Origin: Cupriavidus taiwanensis
GTDB taxonomy: Bacteria > Pseudomonadota > Gammaproteobacteria > Burkholderiales > Burkholderiaceae
Length of the DNA stretch: 64,000 bases
Direction: 5' to 3'
Assembly (NCBI RefSeq): GCF_900250115.1
Contig: NZ_LT984803.1
Location: forward strand, 2,135,583-2,199,582
Made by a program: the position numbers and the translations under genes. This document shows, in pieces, positions 16,362 to 27,260 of the stretch (positions are counted from its first letter, which is position 1; each line of letters opens with the position of its first letter). The notes beneath the pieces are model-generated. The model had not been told where the DNA came from and made no database searches. It saw nothing but the letters and a program-made list of their open reading frames with translations.

Positions 16362-17894
16362 TCAGTCGTAGACCACCTTGTAGCGCTTGCCGATGCGCTG
16401 CCATTCGTCGGCTTCCTGCGCCAGGCTGTATTCGATCAGCGGATTGGCGTCGATCCACGACTTCGGCAGGCGCACGGTAAAGCCTTCGTCCAGCGCTTCG
16501 GCCAATTGCGTGACACGGATGTCCGGCAGCGCCACGTCCGAGCGGCGCCGGCACAGCACAAAGGCCAGGCGCAGACTGAACAGCATGCGCCAGTCGACGA
16601 ACTTGCCGCTGCCCGACAGCTTGCCCAGCTTGCCCGCATGGCCCAGCAGCAGCGTCGCCAGCCGCGCCTGGTCGGTCTTGGAAAAGCCCGGCATGTCGGC
16701 ATGCGTGGCGATGTAGGCGGAATGCTTGTGGTAGCCGCTGTGCGAGATCGACATGCCGATCTCATGCAGGCTGGCGGCCCAGCCCAGCAGCGCCAGGTTG
16801 TCCTCGCGCCGCTCATTGGCCGGATCCGGGAACTGTGACAGCAGCGTCTGCGCGGTGCGCCGCACGCGGCTGGCCTGGGCGCGGTCCACACCATAGCGGC
16901 GCATGAACTGGTCCACCGTGACGGTGCGCATGTCCTCATGGTGGCTGCGCCCGAGCAGGTCGTACAGCACCCCCAGCCGCAGCGCGCCGTCGGTCACGTC
17001 CATGCGCTCGATATCGAGTTCGGCGAACACGCCCAGCATGATCGACAGCCCGCCCGGCAGCACCGGAATGCGATCCGGCTTGAGCCCGGTCAGCCTGACG
17101 CGGTTGGTGTTCTCGGCCTTGATCAGCGCGCGCTTGAGCCGTTCCAGCCCTTCGCGCGTGATGCCGTGCTCGGCATTGCTGTCGTTCATGCCGTTGAGCT
17201 CGATCAGCTCGGCCAGCGCGCGCGCGGTGCCTGACGAGCCCACCGCCTGCTCCCAGCCCGCGGCGCGGTACTGGCGCACCAGCACCTGGATCTCGCGGCG
17301 CGCTGCCAGCTCCGCCTGCTTCATCGCGTAGTCGTCGACGTTGCCGCTGGGAAAGAACTGGCGGCTGTGCGATACGCAGCCGATATACAGGCTTTCCATC
17401 AGCTTGGACTGGTAGCCATTGCCGATGATGAATTCGGTCGAGCCGCCGCCGATATCGACCACCAGGCGGTTGCCCTGGCAGGCCGGCGCATCGTGCGAGG
17501 CGCCCAGGTAGATCAGCCGCGCCTCCTCGCGCCCGGCGATCACCTCGATCGGAAAGCCGAGGGCTCCCTCGGCCTCGATCAGGAATTCGGACGCGTTCTT
17601 TGCTACCCGCAGCGTATTGGTGGCAACCGCGCGCACCTGGCCGGGCGCGAATTCGCGCAGGCGGTCGCCGAAGCGACGCAGCGCATCGATGCCACGCCGG
17701 CGCGCGGGCTGGTCCAGGTATTTGTCGGGGGTCAGCCCGGCAGCCAGCCGCACCGGCTCGCGCAGCGCGTCCACCTGGAAGATCTGGCTGGCCGGGCCAT
17801 TGGCCGTCAGGGTCTCGTCCACCCGCCCGATCATCAGGCGGAAGCTGTTCGAGCCCATGTCGACGGCGGCCAGCAGGCGTGGAGTGTTGTTCAT
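16362..17894 (-). CDS. ppx: Exopolyphosphatase, Ppx/GppA family
   Basis: Removes terminal phosphates from polyphosphate (or pppGpp). It is 510 residues from the ATG at 17894 (MNNTPRLLAAVDMGSNSFRL), with GAG six bases upstream. The frame extends to 17936 but without a ribosome site. It has the actin-like ATPase fold, with phosphate loop 1 (DMGSNSFRL) and loop 2 (VVDIGGGSTEFI), and a C-terminal HD-type helical domain (about 320-510). It stands back to back with ppk, so synthesis and breakdown of polyphosphate share one 190-base control region. Confidence 0.93.
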   Translation of the reverse strand: MNNTPRLLAAVDMGSNSFRLMIGRVDETLTANGPASQIFQVDALREPVRLAAGLTPDKYLDQPARRRGIDALRRFGDRLREFAPGQVRAVATNTLRVAKNASEFLIEAEGALGFPIEVIAGREEARLIYLGASHDAPACQGNRLVVDIGGGSTEFIIGNGYQSKLMESLYIGCVSHSRQFFPSGNVDDYAMKQAELAARREIQVLVRQYRAAGWEQAVGSSGTARALAELIELNGMNDSNAEHGITREGLERLKRALIKAENTNRVRLTGLKPDRIPVLPGGLSIMLGVFAELDIERMDVTDGALRLGVLYDLLGRSHHEDMRTVTVDQFMRRYGVDRAQASRVRRTAQTLLSQFPDPANERREDNLALLGWAASLHEIGMSISHSGYHKHSAYIATHADMPGFSKTDQARLATLLLGHAGKLGKLSGSGKFVDWRMLFSLRLAFVLCRRRSDVALPDIRVTQLAEALDEGFTVRLPKSWIDANPLIEYSLAQEADEWQRIGKRYKVVYD

Positions 17895-18024
17895 CGTGTG
17901 CTCGGAGGGCGGGTTCGCATTGGCGTTGCGTAGCACGGCAGGGTCGCGCTGGTGGCTGGGCCTGCCGCGATTCGGGCCCGGAGAAAATATGTCGTGGTCA
18001 TGTCCGCATCATGACAAAATCAAA

Positions 18025-18042
18025 CTGTCATGAAAGTGACAC
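18025..18042 (+). promoter_or_regulatory. Candidate Pho box upstream of ppk
   Basis: CTGTCAT-GAAA-GTGACAC resembles the PhoB site (two CTGTCAY repeats with a four-base spacer). The first half is perfect and the second matches five of seven. It lies 45 bases before the chosen ppk start, and phoB/phoR are encoded beyond ppk. Confidence 0.55.
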
Positions 18043-18087
18043 GATTCTATGAAAAAGTCGCCACATTACCAAAAGAAGGTCATGACC

Positions 18088-20175
18088 ATGTCGACGACTC
18101 CGTCCAGTACGCTGCTCAATCGCGAACTGGGCATCCTGGAATTCAATGCCCGCGTGCTGGCGCAAGCCGCGGACCCGAAAGTCCCGCTGCTGGAACGGCT
18201 CAAGTTCATCTGCATCGTGTCCAGCAACCTGGACGAGTTCTTTGAAATCCGCATGGCGGGCCTGAAGGAACAGATGCGCGACACTGCCTCGGGCCTGACG
18301 CCGGATGGTCTTTCCTTCCAGCAGACCTACCAGCTTGTCACCGAGCGCACGCAACGGCTTGTGGCCTCGCAGTATGACATGCTGCAGAACACCATTTTTC
18401 CACTACTTGAAAAAGAAGGGGTCTTTTTCCACCTGACCACCACCTGGACCGACGCCCAGCGCGAATGGGCGCGCGAGTTCTTCCAGCGCGAACTGGCGCC
18501 GGTGCTGACCCCCATCGCGCTGGACCCGGCTCACCCCTTCCCACGCGTGCTCAACAAGAGCCTGAACTTCGTGGTCGAACTGTCCGGCAAGGACGCCTTC
18601 GGGCGCGACGCCGATCTCGCCATCGTGCAGGCGCCGCGCGCGCTGCCGCGCGTGGTCAAGATGCCGGAGAAGCTGTCGGGCTATCCGTACGGCTTTGTCA
18701 TGCTGTCGTCGTTCATGCAGGGATTCGTGCACGAGCTGTTCCCTGCCATTACCGTGCATGGCTGCTACCAGTTCCGCGTCACGCGCAACTCGGACCTGTT
18801 CGTTTCGGAAGACGACATCACTGACCTGCGCGAAGCGCTGCAGGGCGAACTGCCCGCGCGCCATTTCGGCGATACGGTGCGGCTGGAAATCTCGTCGGAT
18901 ACGCCGGCGCCGCTGGCGCGCCGGCTGCTGCTGGAATCGGGGCTTGCCGAACAGGACTTGTATCGCGTCTCCGGGCCGGTGAACCTGGTGCGGCTGATGC
19001 AGATCCCCGACATGGTCGACCGGCCTGCGCTCAAGTTCCCGCCGTATGTGCCGGCGCCGGTCAAGGCCTTCGCCGGCGGCGCGTCGATGTTCGACGTGAT
19101 GCGCCAGCAGGACGTGCTGCTGCACCATCCGTACGAGAGCTTCAGCTCGGTACTCGACCTGTTGCAGCTGGCCGCGGCCGACCCCAACGTGGTCGCGATC
19201 AAGCAGACGGTCTACCGCACCGGCAACGAATCGCTGGTGATGGAAGCACTGATGACCGCCGCGCGCAACGGCAAGGAAGTGACGGTGGTGGTGGAACTGC
19301 TGGCGCGCTTCGACGAGGAAACCAATATCAACTGGGCCGAGCGGCTCGAGTCCGCCGGCGCGCACGTGATCTACGGCGTGGTCGGGCACAAGTGCCACGC
19401 CAAGATGCTGCTGATCGTGCGGCGCGAGCCTACCGGACCCAAGGCCAAGCAGGTCAAGCTGCGCCGCTACGCCCATCTGGGCACCGGCAACTACCATCCG
19501 CGCACGGCCCGACTCTATACCGACTTCGGGCTATTGACCGCCGACGAGGCCATCTGCGAAGACGTGCACCATGTGTTCCAGCTGCTGACCGGCACCGCCG
19601 GCACGATCCGGCTGAACCACCTGTGGCAGTCGCCGTTCACGATGCAGAGCAACCTGGTCGACCATATCCGCGCCGAGGCCCGCAACGCGCGCGCGGGCAA
19701 GCCGGCGCGCATCATCGCCAAGATGAACGCGCTGCTGGAACCGTCGATCATCGACGAGTTGTACAAGGCCTCGCGCGCCGGCGTCCAGATCGACCTGATC
19801 GTGCGCGGCGTGTGCGCGCTGATGCCGGGCGTGCCGGGCATGTCCGAGAACATCTCGGTGCGCTCGATCATCGGGCGCTTTCTCGAACACCACCGCGTCT
19901 ATTACTTCCATGCCGCCGGCGACGAGGTGCTCTACCTCTCCAGCGCCGACTGGATGGACCGCAACCTGTTTCGCCGCGTGGAAGTCGCGTTCCCGGTGCT
20001 GGACAAGGCGCTCAAGGCGCGCGTCATCAAGGAAAGCCTGCAGGTCCATCTGCGCGACAATGCCTCCGCGTGGATCATGCAGTCGGACGGCAATTACATG
20101 CGCAAGGAGACACGCTCCAAGCATCCGCATGTCAGCCAGAATGATCTGCTGGTGATGTTTGGCGGCATGCCCTGA
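18088..20175 (+). CDS. ppk: Polyphosphate kinase PPK1
   Basis: Polymerises the gamma phosphate of ATP into polyphosphate, reversibly. From the ATG at 18088 (MSTTPSSTLLNREL) it has 695 residues, typical of PPK1. This start has AAGG eight bases upstream, better spaced than the ATGs at 18082 and 18049. The four PPK1 domains are recognisable: N-terminal helical domain (ELGILEFNARVLAQA, SNLDEFFEIRMAGL), head domain, and two PLD-like catalytic domains. The autophosphorylated histidine lies in RYAHLGTGNYHPRTARLYTD (His463); a second active-site segment is GHKCHAKMLLI. It is divergent from ppx with a candidate Pho box between, and ends at a bidirectional terminator before the convergent phoR. Confidence 0.97.
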   Translation: MSTTPSSTLLNRELGILEFNARVLAQAADPKVPLLERLKFICIVSSNLDEFFEIRMAGLKEQMRDTASGLTPDGLSFQQTYQLVTERTQRLVASQYDMLQNTIFPLLEKEGVFFHLTTTWTDAQREWAREFFQRELAPVLTPIALDPAHPFPRVLNKSLNFVVELSGKDAFGRDADLAIVQAPRALPRVVKMPEKLSGYPYGFVMLSSFMQGFVHELFPAITVHGCYQFRVTRNSDLFVSEDDITDLREALQGELPARHFGDTVRLEISSDTPAPLARRLLLESGLAEQDLYRVSGPVNLVRLMQIPDMVDRPALKFPPYVPAPVKAFAGGASMFDVMRQQDVLLHHPYESFSSVLDLLQLAAADPNVVAIKQTVYRTGNESLVMEALMTAARNGKEVTVVVELLARFDEETNINWAERLESAGAHVIYGVVGHKCHAKMLLIVRREPTGPKAKQVKLRRYAHLGTGNYHPRTARLYTDFGLLTADEAICEDVHHVFQLLTGTAGTIRLNHLWQSPFTMQSNLVDHIRAEARNARAGKPARIIAKMNALLEPSIIDELYKASRAGVQIDLIVRGVCALMPGVPGMSENISVRSIIGRFLEHHRVYYFHAAGDEVLYLSSADWMDRNLFRRVEVAFPVLDKALKARVIKESLQVHLRDNASAWIMQSDGNYMRKETRSKHPHVSQNDLLVMFGGMP

Positions 20176-20190
20176 GCGCAGCGCAGGCAA

Positions 20191-20220
20191 AGAAAAGCCC
20201 CGCCGCGGCGGGGCTTTTCT
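20191..20220. terminator. Bidirectional terminator between ppk and phoR
   Basis: AGAAAAGCCCCGCC pairs with GGCGGGGCTTTTCT, giving A and T tracts on both sides. It serves ppk (+) and the pst-pho operon ending with phoR (-). Confidence 0.9.
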
Positions 20221-20226
20221 TTCTGA

Positions 20227-21609
<1,383 letters not shown>

Positions 21610-21730
21610 GCGCAGGGTTCAGGCTCGCAGCCAGCCTCGGTATCGGGAGAATCGGCTGGCTGCAGGGTTGCGACGGAGTGTGCCACGATTTCGCCGCGCC
21701 CTGCCAGCGGCTCGAGCCCCGTGCGACGGC

Positions 21731-22438
21731 TCAGGCGCCAGGGGTGCGCGCCAGCCGGTAGCCGCTGCCACGCACGGTTTCAATCATGTTGCTGTAGCCG
21801 CCAGGCGTGAGCGCGGCGCGCAGGCGCTTGATGTGGACGTCGACCGTGCGTTCCTCGACAAAGACGTGGTCGCCCCAGACCTGGTCGAGCAGTTGCGAGC
21901 GGCTGTGCACGCGCTCGGGATGCGTCATCAGGAAGTGCAGCAGGCGAAACTCGGTGGGCCCCAGGTCCAGCTTGATCGGGCCGCTCTCGTCCTGGCCGGT
22001 GACGCGGTGCGTGGCCGGGTCCAGCCGCAGGCCGTTGATTGCCACCACGTCGTCGGTCAGCTGCGGGGCGCGGCGGCGCAGCACGGCCTTGATCCGCGCC
22101 AGCAACTCCTTGGGCGAGAACGGCTTGGTGACATAGTCGTCGGCACCGGCCTCCAGCCCCATCACCTTGTCCTGCTCTTCGCCACGGGCGGTCAGCATGA
22201 TGATGGGAATCTGGCGGGTGCGGTCGTTGGCGCGCAACTCCTTGGCGAAGTTCGCGCCTGACTTGCCAGGGAGCATCCAGTCGAGCAGCACCAGGTCGGG
22301 CAGCACATCGCTCATCAGCGACAGCGCCTGCTCGGCGTTATAGGCCCGGATCGGATAATGCCCCGCGTGCTGCAGGTTCACGGCGATCAGTTCGGCAATC
22401 GCCGGTTCGTCTTCGACAACGAGAATACTGCTAGGCAT
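21731..22438 (-). CDS. phoB: Phosphate regulon response regulator PhoB
   Basis: OmpR-family DNA-binding regulator of 235 residues. The receiver domain (about 5-120) has the acidic pair Glu9-Asp10, phosphoacceptor Asp53 in LLDWMLPG and the conserved lysine in YVTKPFSPKEL. The C-terminal winged helix (about 135-230) has the family motif PTEFRLLHFLMTHPERVHSR and RTVDVHIKRLR. It would bind the Pho boxes found before pstS and ppk. It is translated after phoU (28-base gap) and before phoR. Confidence 0.96.
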   Translation of the reverse strand: MPSSILVVEDEPAIAELIAVNLQHAGHYPIRAYNAEQALSLMSDVLPDLVLLDWMLPGKSGANFAKELRANDRTRQIPIIMLTARGEEQDKVMGLEAGADDYVTKPFSPKELLARIKAVLRRRAPQLTDDVVAINGLRLDPATHRVTGQDESGPIKLDLGPTEFRLLHFLMTHPERVHSRSQLLDQVWGDHVFVEERTVDVHIKRLRAALTPGGYSNMIETVRGSGYRLARTPGA

Positions 22439-22466
22439 GTGTATGGTTCTCCGTGGGCGGATGTAC

Positions 22467-23171
22467 TCAGCTCAGCGCTTCGCGCTCCATGTCCTCGCGC
22501 GAGACATGGCGGACGTCCGTCCCCTTGACAATGTAAATGATAAATTCCGCGATGTTCTTGGCGTGATCGCCGATGCGCTCCACGGCCTTGGCGATGAACA
22601 GGAAGTCCAGCGCGACCGAGATCGTGCGCGGGTCTTCCATCATGTACGTGATCAGCTTGCGCACGAAGCCGCGGAATTCCTCGTCGATGGCCTTGTCGTC
22701 CTTGACGATGCGCGCCGCCGCGGCCGTGTCCAGGCGGGCGAAGGCGTCGAGCGCCTGGCGCAGCAGCGCGATCGCCATCTCGCCCGAGAGCTTGACCTCG
22801 GCGTAGTTGATGCTGTGCGCCGACGCATCTTCCATGATGTGCTTGGTGCGCTTGGCGATCTTCTCCGCCTCGTCGCCGGCGCGCTCCAGGTTGGTGATGG
22901 TCTTGGAAATCGCCATCACCAGCCGCAGGTCGCGCGCGGTCGGCTGGCGCCGGGCGATGATGTTGCCGCAATCGGCATCGATCTCGACTTCCAGCGCATT
23001 GAGCTGGATCTCCCGGGCGATCACCTGGTCGGCGATGTCGGCGTCGAAGTCGGTGAGCGCGCGCATGGCCAGCCCGATCTGCGACTCCACCAGCCCGCCC
23101 ATCTGCAGCAGCTTGGTGTTGATGGCGTTGAGGTCTGCGTCGAACTGGGTCGACAGGTGCTTGTCAGTCAT
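22467..23171 (-). CDS. phoU: Phosphate signalling and uptake regulator PhoU
   Basis: Cytoplasmic protein of 234 residues that couples the PstSCAB transporter to PhoR and keeps the regulon off when phosphate is plentiful. The start ATG at 23171 (MTDKHLSTQFDADLN) follows AGGAGAATCCC. It is built of two three-helix PhoU repeats, each with the metal-binding E/DxxxD signature, seen here as NLERAGDEAEKIAKR in the first and AVERIGDHAKNIAEF in the second. It lies between pstB and phoB, the standard order. Confidence 0.96.
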   Translation of the reverse strand: MTDKHLSTQFDADLNAINTKLLQMGGLVESQIGLAMRALTDFDADIADQVIAREIQLNALEVEIDADCGNIIARRQPTARDLRLVMAISKTITNLERAGDEAEKIAKRTKHIMEDASAHSINYAEVKLSGEMAIALLRQALDAFARLDTAAAARIVKDDKAIDEEFRGFVRKLITYMMEDPRTISVALDFLFIAKAVERIGDHAKNIAEFIIYIVKGTDVRHVSREDMEREALS

Positions 23172-23218
23172 GGGATTCTCCTGGGCGCTTATGGATATGC
23201 TAGTCCCTGTCCTGTACG

Positions 23219-24007
23219 TCAGCCGAAGCGGCCGGTAATGTAGTCTTCCGTTTCCTTGCGGTGCGGCTTGATGAAGATCTTCTCGGTCTCGCCGAACTCG
23301 ATCAGTTCGCCCAGGTACATGTAGGCGGTGTAGTCCGAGCAGCGCGCCGCCTGCTGCATGTTGTGGGTGACGATCACCACGGTGTACTCGTCCTTCAGTT
23401 CCGCGATCAGCTCTTCGATGCGGCCGGTGGAAATCGGGTCGAGCGCGGAGCATGGCTCGTCCAGCAGCAGCACCTCGGGGCGGATGGCGATGCCGCGCGC
23501 GATGCACAGGCGCTGCTGCTGGCCGCCGGAGAGCCCGTAGCCCGACTGGTGCAGCTTGTCCTTGGCCTCGTTCCACAGCGCCGCCTTGGTCAGCGCCCAC
23601 TCGACGCGGTCGTCCATTTCGGAACGCGAGAGCTTCTCGAACAGGCGCACGCCGAAGGCGATGTTGTCATAGATCGACATCGGGAACGGCGTCGGCTTCT
23701 GGAACACCATGCCGACCTTGGCGCGCAGCAGTGCGATGTCCTGCTTGGCGGTCAGCAGGTTGTCGCCGTCCATGTTGATCTCGCCCTCGGCGCGCTGCTC
23801 GGGATAGAGCGCGTACATCTTGTTGAAGGTACGCAGCAGCGTCGACTTGCCGCACCCCGACGGGCCGATGAAGGCCGTGACCTTGCGGTCCGGGATCGAC
23901 ATGTTGATGTCCTTCAGGGCATGGAACTGGCCGTAGTAGAAGTTCAGGTTGCGCACGTCGATCTTGGCGCGAACCGAATCGGGAATGTCGATGACGGTGG
24001 AGGTCAT
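23219..24007 (-). CDS. pstB: Phosphate ABC transporter ATP-binding protein PstB
   Basis: ATPase of the high-affinity phosphate importer, 262 residues. It has Walker [11 protein letters not shown] loop [14 protein letters not shown], the signature [16 protein letters not shown], Walker [13 protein letters not shown] and the switch histidine in VTHNMQQA. The C-terminal [12 protein letters not shown] segment is characteristic of PstB. The frame also opens to two nearby ATGs, but the length and MTSTVIDIP start match the family. pstA lies 51 bases upstream and phoU 47 bases downstream. Confidence 0.97.
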   Translation of the reverse strand: MTSTVIDIPDSVRAKIDVRNLNFYYGQFHALKDINMSIPDRKVTAFIGPSGCGKSTLLRTFNKMYALYPEQRAEGEINMDGDNLLTAKQDIALLRAKVGMVFQKPTPFPMSIYDNIAFGVRLFEKLSRSEMDDRVEWALTKAALWNEAKDKLHQSGYGLSGGQQQRLCIARGIAIRPEVLLLDEPCSALDPISTGRIEELIAELKDEYTVVIVTHNMQQAARCSDYTAYMYLGELIEFGETEKIFIKPHRKETEDYITGRFG

Positions 24008-24058
24008 TGCGTTTTCTCGCTTGCAGTCTTGGGGCGGTCCGGCTGACGGGCGCGCCGC

Positions 24059-24970
24059 TTATTTCTTGAACAGGATGCGCGCCAGGATATTCAGGGCCAG
24101 CACGCCGATCGTAATCAGGAACACACCCGCCCACGCCAGTTGCTGCCATTCGGTGAACGGGCTCATGGCGAAGCGGAAGATCGTCACCGGCAGGTTGGCC
24201 ATGGGCTTGTTCAGGTCGGTGGTCCAGAACTGGTTGGACAGCGCGGTGAACAGCAGCGGCGCGGTTTCGCCGGCGATACGGGCCACCGCCAGCAATACGC
24301 CAGTCACAATTCCCGCATAGGATGACTTCACCGTGATCGACAGCACCATCTTCCACTTGGGCGTGCCCAGGGCGAAGGCGGCCTCGCGCAGCGCGTTGGG
24401 CACCAGGTTCAGCATGTTCTCGGTGGTGCGCACCACGATCGGCACCTGCAGCAGCGCCAGCGCGCAGATGCCGGCCCAGCCCGAGAAGTGTCCCATGCGT
24501 GTCACCACCAGCGCGTAGACGAACAGGCCGATCACGATCGACGGCGCCGACAGCAGGATGTCGTTGATAAAGCGGATAAAGCTGGCCAGCGGCGAGCTCT
24601 TGCCGTACTCGGCCAGGTAGATGCCGGCCAGGATGCCCAGCGGCGTGCCGAACAGCGTGGCCATGCCGACCATCACGAAGCTGCCGAAGATCGCATTGGC
24701 GAGGCCGCCGCCGGCTGTATTGGGGGCCGGCGTCATCTGCGTGAACAGGTCCAGCGACAGCCCGCCGACGCCCAGCGTGACCGTGGTCCAAAGGATCCAC
24801 GCCAGCCAGAACAGGCCGAAGCCCATCGCCACCAGCGAGGCGGTCAGTGCGTACAGGTTGACGCGGCGGCGGCGACCCTGCAAGCGCGCGCGCACGACAT
24901 CGGCATCTGGACGGACCGCAGGGATCGATACGGAAGACATGGCCTGGCTCGCTCGGGTCATTTGGCTCAT
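24059..24970 (-). CDS. pstA: Phosphate ABC transporter permease PstA
   Basis: Second membrane subunit of the Pst importer, 303 residues. After a basic cytoplasmic tail it has six helices and the permease loop with the [13 protein letters not shown] (EAA) motif at about 190-205. The start ATG overlaps the pstC stop as ATGA, showing translational coupling. Internal ATGs at codons 4 and 11 are alternatives. Confidence 0.96.
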   Translation of the reverse strand: MSQMTRASQAMSSVSIPAVRPDADVVRARLQGRRRRVNLYALTASLVAMGFGLFWLAWILWTTVTLGVGGLSLDLFTQMTPAPNTAGGGLANAIFGSFVMVGMATLFGTPLGILAGIYLAEYGKSSPLASFIRFINDILLSAPSIVIGLFVYALVVTRMGHFSGWAGICALALLQVPIVVRTTENMLNLVPNALREAAFALGTPKWKMVLSITVKSSYAGIVTGVLLAVARIAGETAPLLFTALSNQFWTTDLNKPMANLPVTIFRFAMSPFTEWQQLAWAGVFLITIGVLALNILARILFKK

Positions 24971-25935
24971 TTGGTGCCCTCATTCCTGGCCAGTCGCAGC
25001 AGCAACAGCTTGGACAGCGCCAGCACCACGAAGGTGATGAAGAACAGGATCAGGCCCAGCTCCATCAGCGCGGCGGTATGCAGGCCGGCGCCGGCTTCGG
25101 CGAACTCGTTGGCGAGCGCCGAGGTGATGCTGTTGCCCGGCGAGAACAGCGAGGCGCTGTCCAGCAGGTTGGTGTTGCCGATCACGAAGGTGACGGCCAT
25201 GGTCTCGCCCAGCGCGCGGCCCAGGCCCAGCATCACGCCGCCGATGACGCCGGCGCGGGTGTAGGGCAGCACCACGTTCCACATCACCTCCCAGGTGGTG
25301 CAGCCCACGCCGTAGGCGGATTCCTTGAGCAGCACCGGGGTGACTTCGAACACGTCGCGCATCACCGAGGCGATGTACGGGATGATCATGATCGCCAGGA
25401 TCACGCCCGCGCACAGCAGGCCGATGCCCAGCGGCGCGCCCTGGAACAGCTTGCCGATCACCGGCAGCTGGCCCACCGTGGCGGCCAGGGGCTTCTGGAA
25501 ATACTCGCCGAAGATCGGCGCGAACACGAGCAGGCCCCACATGCCATAGACGATCGACGGCACCGCGGCCAGCAGCTCGATGGCGGTGCCGAGCGGGCGG
25601 CGCAGCCAGGCCGGCGACAGCTCGGTCAGGAACAGGGCGATGCCGAAGCTGACCGGCACCGCGATGATCAGTGCGATCAGCGAGGTCACGATGGTGCCGT
25701 AGATCGGCACCAGCGCACCGTAGACATCGGCGGGAGGATCCCACTCCGCGGACCACAGGAAGCGCGCGCCGAAGGCCTCGATCGAGGGCCACGCGCTGAT
25801 CGCGAGCGAGACGATGATGCCGCCCAGCAGCAGCAGCGTCACGATTGCGGCGCCCCGCGTCAGGCCGCCGAACAGGATGTCGCCCATGCGGCTCGGGGGC
25901 CGGACGTTGCGGGTGTCGGAGGGGATAGTCGCCAT
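24967..25935 (-). CDS. pstC: Phosphate ABC transporter permease PstC
   Basis: First membrane subunit of the Pst importer, 322 residues with six helices. The EAA-like loop reads [21 protein letters not shown], and a long periplasmic section between helices 1 and 2 contains the typical [20 protein letters not shown]. It lies between pstS (62 bases) and pstA (overlap). Confidence 0.96.
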   Translation of the reverse strand: MATIPSDTRNVRPPSRMGDILFGGLTRGAAIVTLLLLGGIIVSLAISAWPSIEAFGARFLWSAEWDPPADVYGALVPIYGTIVTSLIALIIAVPVSFGIALFLTELSPAWLRRPLGTAIELLAAVPSIVYGMWGLLVFAPIFGEYFQKPLAATVGQLPVIGKLFQGAPLGIGLLCAGVILAIMIIPYIASVMRDVFEVTPVLLKESAYGVGCTTWEVMWNVVLPYTRAGVIGGVMLGLGRALGETMAVTFVIGNTNLLDSASLFSPGNSITSALANEFAEAGAGLHTAALMELGLILFFITFVVLALSKLLLLRLARNEGTK

Positions 25936-25997
25936 GTCGGAGAATTCGGGAGGGTTCGCCGGCTCCCGCGTGCGCGCGAGCCGGCGATACCGTCAGA

Positions 25998-27029
25998 TCA
26001 GTACAGCGCCTTGCCTGCGGAATCCTTGACGATCGTCTTCCAGGTCGTGCGGATCTGGTTGACGACGTTCTCCGGCAGCGGCACGTAGTCCAGGTCGGCG
26101 GCCATGCCGGTGCCGTTCTTGTAGGCCCAGTCGAAGAACTTCAGCACTTCGGCACCCTGCGCCGGCTTGTCCTGGTTCTTGTGCACCAGGATGAAGGTGG
26201 CGCCGGCGATCGGCCATGCGTCCTTGCCCGGCTGGTTGGTCAGGATCTGGTAGTAGCTCTTGCTCCAGTCGGCGCCGGCGGCGGCGGCCTTGAAGGCGTC
26301 GTCACCCGGCTTGACCACGGCGCCCGACGCGTTCTTCATGTTCACGTGGGTCATCTTGTTCTGCTTGGCGTAGGCGTACTCGACATAGCCGATGGCACCA
26401 TTCAGGCGCTGCACGAAGGCGGCCACGCCCTCGTTGCCCTTGCCGCCGGTGCCGCCGCCCGGCCAGTTGACCGTGGTGCCCTCGCCCACCGTGCCCTTCC
26501 AGTCAGCGCTGACCTTGGACAGGTAGTTGGTGAAGATGAAGGTGGTGCCCGAACCGTCGGCGCGGCGCACCGGCAGGATGTCCTGGCTCGGCAGCTTGGC
26601 TTGCGGGTTCAGCGCCTTGATGGCGGGGTCGTCCCACTTCTTGATCTTGCCCAGGTAGATGTTGGCCAGCACCTCGCCGGTGATGGTCAGTTCGCCCGGC
26701 TTCACGCCTTGCAGGTTGATCACCGGCACCACGCCGCCGATCACGGTCGGGAACTGCACCAGGCCCTGCTTGTTCAGGTCCTCGTCCTTCAGCGGTGCGT
26801 CCGAGGCGCCGAAATCGACCGTCTTGGCACCGATCTGCTTGATGCCGCCCGACGAGCCGATGGATTGATAGTTGACCTTGTTGCCCGTTGCCTTGTTATA
26901 TGCGTCGGCCCACTTGGAATACACGGGCGCCGGGAAAGAAGCGCCTGCACCGGTAATTTCCGCCGCGAACGCAGTACCCGCCACCACCATCGAAACGATG
27001 CCTGCCACGGCAGTCTTGACCAGCTTCAT
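25998..27029 (-). CDS. pstS: Periplasmic phosphate-binding protein PstS
   Basis: High-affinity phosphate receptor of 343 residues. The start ATG at 27029 is preceded by GGAGG with a four-base gap. The signal peptide [20 protein letters not shown] ends at FAA before EITGAG. Phosphate-binding motifs are GAGASFPAP near the mature N terminus, [20 protein letters not shown] and [18 protein letters not shown]. It is the first gene of pstSCAB-phoU-phoB-phoR, with two Pho boxes immediately upstream. Confidence 0.97.
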   Translation of the reverse strand: MKLVKTAVAGIVSMVVAGTAFAAEITGAGASFPAPVYSKWADAYNKATGNKVNYQSIGSSGGIKQIGAKTVDFGASDAPLKDEDLNKQGLVQFPTVIGGVVPVINLQGVKPGELTITGEVLANIYLGKIKKWDDPAIKALNPQAKLPSQDILPVRRADGSGTTFIFTNYLSKVSADWKGTVGEGTTVNWPGGGTGGKGNEGVAAFVQRLNGAIGYVEYAYAKQNKMTHVNMKNASGAVVKPGDDAFKAAAAGADWSKSYYQILTNQPGKDAWPIAGATFILVHKNQDKPAQGAEVLKFFDWAYKNGTGMAADLDYVPLPENVVNQIRTTWKTIVKDSAGKALY

Positions 27030-27056
27030 ATGTCCTCCAGAGAACATTGGTTGGGA

Positions 27057-27074
27057 ATGACAAATTTTTGACAA
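27057..27074 (-). promoter_or_regulatory. Pho box, proximal to pstS
   Basis: On the minus strand two TTGTCA-type repeats (TTGTCAA and TTTGTCAT) are separated by an A-rich spacer in an 18-base site, 28 bases before the pstS start. Confidence 0.75.
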
Positions 27075-27095
27075 GACGAACTTTATGCTGCCTCT

Positions 27096-27113
27096 ATGAC
27101 AATTCCGTGACAT
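27096..27113 (-). promoter_or_regulatory. Pho box, distal to pstS
   Basis: On the minus strand ATGTCAC-GGAA-TTGTCAT, a close match to the PhoB consensus. CATAAA stands about eight bases downstream and could be the -10 box, since Pho boxes replace the -35 element. Confidence 0.8.
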
Positions 27114-27211
27114 CTTCAAATCTTCTTGAAACTGGCCTGCAGCAAGGTAATGACGGAATGCCCGGGCTCTGCCGCGCGCGGAATATGACGGCGGTTAATT
27201 GCGTAACAAGA

Positions 27212-27241
27212 TAAAAAAAACGCCGGGACAAACCCGGCGCT
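27212..27241 (-). terminator. Rho-independent terminator after glmM
   Basis: On the minus strand GCGCCGGG pairs with CCCGGCG around a short loop and is followed by a run of eight T. It ends the upstream unit before the pstS promoter. Confidence 0.88.
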
Positions 27242-27260
27242 CGTTTCCCGGCTGGGGCTA

